Positions 56,447 through 64,000 of a DNA stretch of 64,000 nucleotides are shown in pieces. The notes under the pieces are model-generated. The model did not search any database and was not told where the DNA came from. It worked only from the letters and a program-made list of their open reading frames with translations. The position numbers were made by a program, and so were the translations under genes. Location of the stretch: contig CP037918.1 of NCBI GenBank assembly GCA_019356535.1, positions 2,382,501 to 2,446,500 on the forward strand. Direction: 5' to 3'. Every line of letters begins with the position of its first letter. Position 1 is the stretch's first letter. Source of the stretch: Chromatiaceae bacterium (lineage in GTDB: Bacteria; Pseudomonadota; Gammaproteobacteria; Chromatiales; Chromatiaceae).

Positions 56447-57490
56447 TCACAACGCCAGCGGTGTCAGCTCGCGCGCCGCCTTGGCAAACGCGCGGCGCTC
56501 CTCTTCCGGCATGGGAATCAGCCCCTTGTCCACCAGGTAGCCGTCATCACCCCAGGCCTTTTCGCTGGTGAACTCCGCCAGGTACTCGCGGATGCCGGGA
56601 ATGCGTCCCACGTGCGCCTTCTTCACGTAGAAGAACAGCGGACGCGACACCGGATAACTGCCATCGGCGATCAACTCGAACTCGGGCGCCACGCCATCCA
56701 CCAGCGAGCCTTGCAACTGGTCGGCATTCTGCTCCAGGTAGCTGTAGCCGAAGATGCCCAGCGCACGCGGATTGGCCACCAGCTTCTTGACGATCAGGTT
56801 GTCATTCTCGCCAGCCTCGATGTAGGGACCATCCTCGCGGATAGCGTGACAGATGGCCTTGTAGCGCTTCTTGTTCTGGTGCTTGAGCGCCTTGATCCAG
56901 GCGAACTGCTTGCAGCCACCCTCCATGGCCAGCTCGGCGAAGGCGTCGCGCGTCCCCGAGGTGGGCGGCGGGCCGAGCACCTCGATGCGCACGTCCGGCA
57001 GACTGGGATTGACCTGCTTCCAGGTCCGGTAAGGATTGGGCACCAGCTTGCCGCTCTCCGGTGCAGCGGGGTCCGGCACCTGACGCGCCAGCGCCAGGAA
57101 CAGGTCCTTGCGGCTCAGGTCGAAACGCGGAGCCTTGCGCGAGTTGGCGATTGCGATGCCGTCGTAGCCGATCTTGATCTCGACGATCTCCTTCACCCCG
57201 TTGGCCTGACACTTGGCGAACTCCGACTTCTTGATACGCCGCGAGGCATTGGTGATGTCCGGGTGATTCACCCCCACGCCGGCACAGAACAGCTTCATGC
57301 CGCCGCCCGAGCCGGTGGATTCGATGCGCGGCGTCTTGAAACGCGTGGCACGCCCGAAGTGTTCCGCCACCACGGTGGCAAAGGGATAGACGGTAGAAGA
57401 ACCCACGATGTGGATGGCATCGCGGGAGGCCGCCTGGGCCTGGGCGCCCAGCACCAGGGCCAGTGCACTGCCGAACAGCATGCGTTTCAT
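56447..57490 (-). CDS. pstS: Periplasmic phosphate-binding protein PstS
   Basis: 347 residues: signal peptide MKRMLFGSALALVLGAQAQA, then IHIVGSSTVYPFATVVAEHFG and TGSGGGMKLFCAGVG, typical of the PstS subclass with PHTF-like phosphate loops, and SGTRDAFAELAMEGGCK with the phosphate-contacting SGT. First gene of the operon, divergent from the ABC-F gene. A candidate Pho box lies 56 nt upstream. Confidence 0.93.
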   Translation of the reverse strand: MKRMLFGSALALVLGAQAQAASRDAIHIVGSSTVYPFATVVAEHFGRATRFKTPRIESTGSGGGMKLFCAGVGVNHPDITNASRRIKKSEFAKCQANGVKEIVEIKIGYDGIAIANSRKAPRFDLSRKDLFLALARQVPDPAAPESGKLVPNPYRTWKQVNPSLPDVRIEVLGPPPTSGTRDAFAELAMEGGCKQFAWIKALKHQNKKRYKAICHAIREDGPYIEAGENDNLIVKKLVANPRALGIFGYSYLEQNADQLQGSLVDGVAPEFELIADGSYPVSRPLFFYVKKAHVGRIPGIREYLAEFTSEKAWGDDGYLVDKGLIPMPEEERRAFAKAARELTPLAL

Positions 57491-57545
57491 TTCAATAATC
57501 CTCGTTACGTCGTTCATCTTGTGGCGCATATGTTGCAGGCACTTT

Positions 57546-57563
57546 GTTACGGGAATGTGACAA
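57546..57563 (-). promoter_or_regulatory. Candidate Pho box of pstS
   Basis: Minus strand TTGTCAC-ATTC-CCGTAAC: two 7-bp half-sites resembling CTGTCAT (5 of 7 each) separated by 4 bp, at the right place to replace a -35 element. The -10 is not obvious, with CATATG about 13 bp downstream the best candidate. Confidence 0.5.
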
Positions 57564-57586
57564 GCGAGGAGGGGTACAATCCGCGC

Positions 57587-59509
<1,923 letters not shown>

Positions 59510-59671
59510 GTCGGAGATACGAGGAATTACAGACAGGACGCTTGAAAACCTCGCCAAGCACCTGCCCGGCGAGGTGATAGAACGGCAAGAAAGAAACACA
59601 CCACAGCGCGCGCGATTTGCCTAACTGAGCTCGCTGCCGGGAACCTCAGTCGCATTACCCCCCCCAGCACA

Positions 59672-59704
59672 GATCCGGGCGTGCGGCTTTCCCGCACCAA
59701 GCCC
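59672..59704 (-). other. Group II intron domain V-like hairpin
   Basis: On the minus strand a GTGCGG/CCGCAC stem with a GAAA-containing loop, flanked by GGGCTT and CCCGGATC, matches the layout of group II intron domain V, the catalytic core. It lies downstream of the reverse-transcriptase remnant in the correct orientation. Confidence 0.65.
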
Positions 59705-59739
59705 TTCAGACACCCTCACCCGCGTAGCAATGCGTACTT

Positions 59740-59991
59740 TTACGCGCGCCCCGATTCACTTCCCAACCGAACCCCATAGCAGGCCATGGCAATGCAAAGC
59801 GTCCCAGCACCCGCTTCAGCTTCGGCCAGGATTCTTCTCTGGCTTCTCCGATTCAACCACTTGTACAGCAGCTTCACCTCCCCCTTAATTATAAGATTCT
59901 GCCCCCTTACCGTTTCCCACACCCCGAAAGGATTGTAGCGCCCGTGCACTTTCCGCTTCAGGGCTTTGGACAGAGCCGGTTGGCGCTTGGC
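59740..59991 (-). pseudogene. Group II intron reverse transcriptase/maturase, C-terminal remnant
   Basis: The minus frame reads ALKRKVHGRYNPFGV, then VKLLYKWLNRRSQRR, the characteristic C-terminal end of group II intron-encoded proteins. After QRR the frame is lost; a second frame gives WPKLKRVLGRFALPWP, continuing the usual C-terminus, so there is a frameshift near 59825. The reverse-transcriptase domain is gone; only the last ~70 residues and domain V remain. This is a dead fragment. Confidence 0.75.
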
Positions 59992-60039
59992 TGAGGAAAA
60001 GGCAGAGCACCGGGAACCGGATTCAGCAAAAACGGATAG

Positions 60040-60270
60040 GACCAGATAGGCCTATACTTGGAACAGCTTGCCTTGGAACTCAAGGCATCTGCCGCATCCC
60101 AGCAGCTCGCCCTCAACGCGTTGATCTTTGTCTTTCGGGCGGTGCTGGGACGGAATGTCGATAAGGCAGTGCGTTTCGCAAGGGCTGCGCCCACACGTCG
60201 GATCCCTGTCGTTCTAGCCCACCTCGAAAGTCGCCTCACTGTTACGGAGCATGCGATCCCCCCCGCCTGA
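60040..60270 (+). pseudogene. Tyrosine recombinase (integron-integrase-like) N-terminal fragment
   Basis: The plus-strand frame reads IGLYLEQLALELKASAASQQ then LALNALIFVFRAVLGRNVD, which fits the SAM-like core-binding domain of tyrosine recombinases of the IntI/XerC type, and then RRIPVVLAHLE, the start of the catalytic domain. A stop follows at 60268 and no catalytic R-H-R-Y region is seen. It abuts the intron fragment in opposite orientation, so it is debris from a different element. Confidence 0.6.
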
Positions 60271-60307
60271 TGGCATCACTGATGTAGACACCAGAAGGCG
60301 GACATGC

Positions 60308-60356
60308 AATGTGTCAGACTGCGGGAACAGGATATCGGCTTTGGCGGCAACCTCGG
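60308..60356 (+). repeat. Accessory-region repeat, copy A
   Basis: Imperfect direct repeat of 62639-62684; the first 26 nt match at 24 positions (core AATGTGTCAG...CTGCGGG...ACAGGAT). On the complementary strand both translate to EVA...DIL/NILxPQxDT-like strings, suggesting they come from one lost coding sequence. Confidence 0.6.
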
Positions 60357-60587
60357 TATTAATATGAAGACCTAAGATAAATAGGAAGCCCCCCCTGAAC
60401 AAGTCGCGAACCGCGATCTCAACGCCGAAAATGCGCCAATTCGCTCTAACCATCTATGCGATAGCGGGCAATAACGGGAGATGGGCATCTTGAACTGACG
60501 TACTTCGATCGGCGGCCTCACCGCCCCCAACTTATTCAGCAGGTCCTAAGACGTCCGCCATCAAGCGGCAATCGATGGCCAATCAAA

Positions 60588-61316
60588 TCAGTACAAAATC
60601 CTGATCCCCACCGTCACCTCTTGGCTAAACAAATCACTTTCTAGTCGCTCATTAGGATTCATTCCTAGTGCGGCAAAAGATGCATCCGTGGTTCCTGTAT
60701 TAGCTTCGCCAAGATCGATGTAATTATATTCCACATCAAAAGAGATATTATCCGATATTTTCGCCGAATAACCTAGAGCAGCACCCCAAGCCAGGTTCGT
60801 GCTCTCCTTTCCAGGGAAATATCCAAGACCACCAAGATTCCTCCCTTGATACCCTTTTGCCTTATTGAAAGCAGCCCCAACACCCAAGCCAACATAAAAA
60901 CTTGACGCTTCCGACTTCAGGAAATCATAATATCCAAACAACATCAAGCTGTCGCTCTTTACGTTAATCTCCTGAAGAAAGTCCCTACCGCCAAAGGCGG
61001 CGGTGCCTGTAAAACTCACCTCTCCCCTTTTTGTATACCCCATTTCCAATCTAATGTTTGAGTCTGAAAACGGATAACCCCATTTCAAACTAATGGACCG
61101 ACCGCCATCATCACCAGATACATTATTCAGCAGTATGTAGCCACCAGAGGTCGCATTAGAAGTAAGCCCCACCCCATTCGGGTTGTGAAACTTCAATTTA
61201 TCTGCCTCAATGCGATTTCCGCCCACCGACAACTTAACATACGAATCTGCGACTTCAGCGCAAGCGTAAGATGAAATGACGAGAGGGATAAGCCCAAAAA
61301 TCACTCTGCGATCCAT
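60588..61316 (-). CDS. Outer-membrane beta-barrel protein, AT-rich
   Basis: 242 residues, intact. A signal peptide of about 20 residues (IFGLIPLVISSYACA) is followed by alternating aromatic beta strands: YVKLSVGGNRIEAD, SISLKWGYPFSDSNIRLEMGYTKRGEVSF, MLFGYYDFLKSEASSFYVGLGVGAAFNKAKGY, LAWGAALGYSAKISDNISFDVEYNYIDLGE and a C-terminal VTVGIRILY. It resembles opacity/OmpA-like 8-stranded surface proteins. Its GC content, about 45-48% in sampled lines, is far below that of its surroundings, and it lies inside decayed mobile DNA. Function unknown. Confidence 0.85.
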   Translation of the reverse strand: MDRRVIFGLIPLVISSYACAEVADSYVKLSVGGNRIEADKLKFHNPNGVGLTSNATSGGYILLNNVSGDDGGRSISLKWGYPFSDSNIRLEMGYTKRGEVSFTGTAAFGGRDFLQEINVKSDSLMLFGYYDFLKSEASSFYVGLGVGAAFNKAKGYQGRNLGGLGYFPGKESTNLAWGAALGYSAKISDNISFDVEYNYIDLGEANTGTTDASFAALGMNPNERLESDLFSQEVTVGIRILY

Positions 61317-61520
61317 TGCGCACCTCCTTGACTTTGACGCAAAACAATAATCCCTGAACTCGGTACTTCCAAATACCGAAGGTGAAATTTGCCATGTATC
61401 TTTTTAGAGCGCAACCCCTCCCCTCTGGATCCTCCTTTTTTGGAGAGTAGTACCTACAAGGCGACCCCAAATTCACCAAATAACCGTAACCACCTGCGTG
61501 GCATCGTGACAGCGGATCCT

Positions 61521-62442
61521 TCACAGAACGCTGCTCTGTAGCCGAGACGCGTCCTTGGCCGCGTGTTCAATTTGCGTTCCAACTAGGCAATCTCCCCCCG
61601 TCACTTGGTCGAAGTCACCCCCCTTGGGAAAATACCGCTGGATCAGGCCGTTCATGTTCTCGTTCGCGCCCAGTTCCTGGCTGCGATACAACCGGGAGAA
61701 GTACACATCGCACTTCATGGCTTCTGCTATCCGCCCGTGTAGGCGAACTCCTTGCCATTGTCGAATGTGATGGTCTACACCAATTCGGTGACTGCACCAA
61801 ACTGCTCAACAATGGCCAGTGCTGCCTGTTCAGCAATTGCCCGATTCACCTTCCGGATCATCATCTTGAGGTTCTTGCGTTGCACCAGTGCCACCAAATA
61901 CCGATCGTCCCTTGCCGTGGATCGTGTCGCCCGCCCATCCGCCGATGCGAGAGCGCTCATCAACGATCTGTGACCGCTCCTCGATGCCTATCCGGTCGAT
62001 GACCCGTCCACGCCGCTCCTGGCTCCCATTACGCTTCCGGTAGCGTTTTCGGCGGTAACAAACGTGCTTGTACAGGCGAATTCCTGCCTGCTTGTCCCGC
62101 CCGATGTGCCGGTAGGTCCATTTAAGGATAGCCTGTCGCCCACAGTGGGCTCGCGATCTGTTCCGGACTCCAGTTTGTCCCTAATCGGGCTTTCATCCAG
62201 ACGATCAGCCCCGGTATCCGCTTTTGGTGCTTGCGTGCGTCCCGTCGTCGTTGGTCTGCTATGCGTTGGGCCCGCTCTTCTTCGTATCCGTTGAGCCCAT
62301 GGTTGTTGCATCATAAATCCCGAGTGACCGTGCTGGGAGAGTCCCCAGCTCTTGGGCAGTCTTCCACCGGCTATAAGCCCAGCTGGCTCAGTGCTGAGAT
62401 CTGGTATCGTTCCTCTTGTGTAAGGTGCCTGTAGCGCCTCAT
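61521..62442 (-). pseudogene. IS30-family transposase, multiply broken
   Basis: Minus strand, starting MRRYRHLTQEERYQISALSQLGL then a stop, as at the N-terminus of IS30-type transposases. Downstream, in shifting frames: SRIGGWAGDT (normally IGDWEGDT), LVALVQRKN, IRKVNR, TITFDNGKEFA preceded by a stop, and ANENMNGLIQRYFPKGGDFD (the DDE glutamate region). At least three frame changes and several stops are visible, so the element is inactive. I could not define terminal inverted repeats with certainty. Confidence 0.88.
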
Positions 62443-62736
62443 GTGCCTGTCTGTCTGGGTTTGGTGTCGGAACCTCCCATTCGTAGGGGGCAACTGACTC
62501 CCTTCTGCCTCAGGCATTGGAGTTATTCCGTGAATTCAGGGATAAATAGGAAGTTGGTAACGGACCAGTCATCGGGATCCACAAGAGAGGAGAGATCCCA
62601 AGTTGATTCCTGCCTTGATTACCGGCCAACCTGATTGGAATGTGTCAGGCTGCGGGTACAGGATGTTGACTTCGGCGACCTCTGCGTACAGAACCCACTG
62701 CATGCGTTATGAACTACCCCGTACCGGAGGAGAGCC
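62443..62736. other. Gene-free mobile-element flank
   Basis: 294 nt between the IS30 remnant and the methyltransferase. It holds GATAAATAGGAAG (62541-62553, also at 60376-60388) and the repeat copy B; nothing else is recognisable apart from the GGAGGAGAG ribosome site of the next gene. Confidence 0.5.
62639..62684 (+). repeat. Accessory-region repeat, copy B
   Basis: Partner of 60308-60356. In this copy the order relative to the shared 13-mer GATAAATAGGAAG is reversed (13-mer first), so it is not a simple tandem duplication. Confidence 0.6.
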
Positions 62737-63327
62737 ATGTGGGACCAGCGCTACAGCGAGGATGACTATTTTTACGGCACCGCACCGAACGATTTTCTGG
62801 CCGCCAACGCCGGACTGATACCGAACGGGCCGCTACTGTGCCTGGCCGAGGGTGAAGGACGCAATGCCGTTCACCTGGCTGGCCTGGGCTATCGGGTCAC
62901 CGCCGTTGACAGCTCGGCCGCGGGATTGCGCAAGGCCGAGCGACTGGCACGCGAACGCGGGGTGATGCTCGAGTGCGTGCATGCCGACTTGGCCGACTAC
63001 GACCTGGGCACGGCGCGATGGGCCGGTATCGTGTCCATTTTCGCGCACCTGCCACCGCCGCTGCGCCGCCAGGTGCATGCGGCGATCCCGCGGGCCTTGC
63101 GTCCCGGCGGGATACTGCTGCTGGAGGCCTATACACCGGCGCAACTCGACCACGGCACCGGCGGCCCACCGGTGGCGGAACTGATGATGGACGCGGCAAG
63201 CCTGCGCGAGGAGTTGCAGGGACTGGTCTTCGAACACCTGGCAGAATGCGAGCGGGAAGTGGTCGAAGGCAAGGGCCACCGGGGCACCGGGGCCGTGGTG
63301 CAGGCCATCGCCAGGAGGCCGACCTGA
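62737..63327 (+). CDS. Class I SAM-dependent methyltransferase (TehB-like)
   Basis: 196 residues. [21 protein letters not shown] start, SAM site [28 protein letters not shown], and [33 protein letters not shown]. It resembles the tellurite/thiopurine-type small methyltransferases. It overlaps arfB by one base and has a strong ribosome site (GGAGGAGAG). It marks the return to typical high-GC chromosome. Confidence 0.85.
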   Translation: MWDQRYSEDDYFYGTAPNDFLAANAGLIPNGPLLCLAEGEGRNAVHLAGLGYRVTAVDSSAAGLRKAERLARERGVMLECVHADLADYDLGTARWAGIVSIFAHLPPPLRRQVHAAIPRALRPGGILLLEAYTPAQLDHGTGGPPVAELMMDAASLREELQGLVFEHLAECEREVVEGKGHRGTGAVVQAIARRPT

Positions 63328-63749
63328 TGCCGCTGCGCATTTCCCAGAAAGTGCTGATTCCCGACGAGGAGATCACGCTGAGCGGTATCCGCGCCCAGGG
63401 CGCGGGCGGGCAGAACGTGAACAAGGTCTCCAGCGCCATCCACCTGCGCTTCGATATCCGGCGCTCTTCGCTGCCCGATTTCTACAAGCAACGCTTGCTC
63501 GCGTTACGCGATACGCGCATCTCGAAAGACGGGGTCATCACGATCAAGGCGCAGCGCTTTCGTACCCAGGAGCGCAACCGCGAGGACGCCCTGGCACGCT
63601 TGGCCGAACTGATCCGCAAGGTCGGCCGAGTGCAGAAGACACGCATCCCTACCCGACCGACGCGAGCGGCGAAGGAACGGCGGATCACGGAGAAGAAGCA
63701 TCGCAGCCAGCACAAGCGGCTGCGCGGAAAGGTCAAAACCTTCGACTGA
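63327..63749 (+). CDS. arfB: Alternative ribosome-rescue factor ArfB
   Basis: 140-residue peptidyl-tRNA hydrolase-like protein. It begins [41 protein letters not shown] with the catalytic GGQ, and has the basic ribosome-anchoring tail ([27 protein letters not shown]) that enters an empty mRNA channel of stalled ribosomes. ATG 63327 overlaps the upstream stop. Confidence 0.95.
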   Translation: MPLRISQKVLIPDEEITLSGIRAQGAGGQNVNKVSSAIHLRFDIRRSSLPDFYKQRLLALRDTRISKDGVITIKAQRFRTQERNREDALARLAELIRKVGRVQKTRIPTRPTRAAKERRITEKKHRSQHKRLRGKVKTFD

Positions 63750-64000
63750 ACTCGCCACGCCTCGAACCGGGGCAGCCTGACCCACCCTGGCCCTCTTCCC
63801 GCGAAAGGAGAGAGGGTCTTGGCGACGGCGCCAGGGCAATTGCCGCGCCCCTTGTCCCCATCTCCCTGGCCCCTTCGCGCCCTCGGCGGCCTCACTCGAT
63901 CATCTTCGTGATGAATCCACCGCGCACAGCCTCGCATCGTCCCACGCACTGGACGCTGGCCCGCGGTCTGCGTCAGGGCTACGTGGTCGCTCCGAAGGTT
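63750..64000. other. Non-coding right edge
   Basis: 251 nt with no supported coding frame. A hairpin-like CCCTCT...AGAGGG pattern near 63789-63815 is of the common intergenic type. Confidence 0.5.

Noticed and set aside
56042..57586. Long open frame that would extend the ABC-F protein to 1155 residues
   Set aside because: The upstream part is antisense to pstS and pstC, has low-complexity H/Q/R/A composition typical of GC-rich shadow frames, and the conserved ABC-F N-terminus with an ATG begins at 57587.
59958..60239. Minus-strand frame over the recombinase fragment
   Set aside because: The opposite strand reads as a clear tyrosine-recombinase N-terminal domain, and the minus frame has no similarity or start signal.
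63750..64000. Partial gene at the right edge
   Set aside because: Frames here are short, proline/arginine-rich and unlike any family; sequence is typical of intergenic GC-rich DNA.

Overview
The window is a high-GC, gene-dense chromosomal segment of a gammaproteobacterium. The gene orders yicC-gmk-rpoZ-spoT, argS-SPOR next to priA, and pstSCAB-phoU-phoB-phoR all fit. A glycine/asparagine/tyrosine-rich secreted protein resembling sulfur-globule envelope proteins, a small c-type cytochrome and two A-type Fe-S carriers suggest a sulfur-oxidising Chromatiales-like lineage. This is an inference from gene content; no rRNA or other marker is present to settle the taxonomy. Nearly all genes are core housekeeping or regulation. 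Many are translationally coupled through ATGA, GTGA or TTGA overlaps.

Layout. 0-9.8 kb: a 5'-truncated M23 peptidase and anmK; on the other strand erpA, a bactofilin, a DUF6776 protein and argC; then ClC, DUF4126, TlpA-like and hemJ; then a second A-type carrier, DUF5063 and rubredoxin. 9.8-16.4 kb: a forward run thiD-thiE-hemL-dedA-phosphatase-SRPBCC-MBL-DAHP synthase. 16.4-20.5 kb (reverse): spoT, rpoZ, gmk, yicC. 20.6-23.8 kb: a Ser/Thr kinase/PP2C pair, rph and rdgB. 24-31.8 kb: two small secreted proteins (one with an LYxEGHF repeat, one sulfur-globule-like behind a near-consensus promoter), a LOG protein, a dehydrogenase, rep, cytochrome c, gph and rpe. 31.8-41.8 kb: DUF3530, SPOR, argS, priA, a DnaA-box cluster, a coupled ECF sigma operon ending in DUF3106, an HNH endonuclease, a fructosamine-kinase-like gene and a uracil-DNA-glycosylase-like gene. 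41.8-44.1 kb: a compact merR/merC-merA mercury module with a MerR-type promoter. 44.2-46.8 kb: a TorF porin-glnK-amtB operon preceded by a sigma-54 -24/-12 promoter and an NtrC-type palindrome. 46.8-50 kb: cfa, ubiK, comM. 50.2-57.5 kb: the complete Pho/Pst operon with a candidate Pho box. 57.6-59.5 kb: an ABC-F ATPase.

59.5-62.7 kb is the only clearly accessory region. It is a graveyard of mobile DNA: the 3' end of a group II intron with a decayed reverse transcriptase, a tyrosine-recombinase fragment, a broken IS30-type transposase, shared short repeats, and an intact AT-rich outer-membrane beta-barrel gene that looks like imported cargo. The window closes with a methyltransferase and arfB.

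I found no tRNA, rRNA, CRISPR array, prophage or recognisable defence operon. The least familiar pieces are the LYxEGHF-repeat protein, the kinase/phosphatase pair with its non-RD catalytic loop, the ECF-DUF3619-DUF3106 operon, and the nitrogen-regulated porin arrangement.
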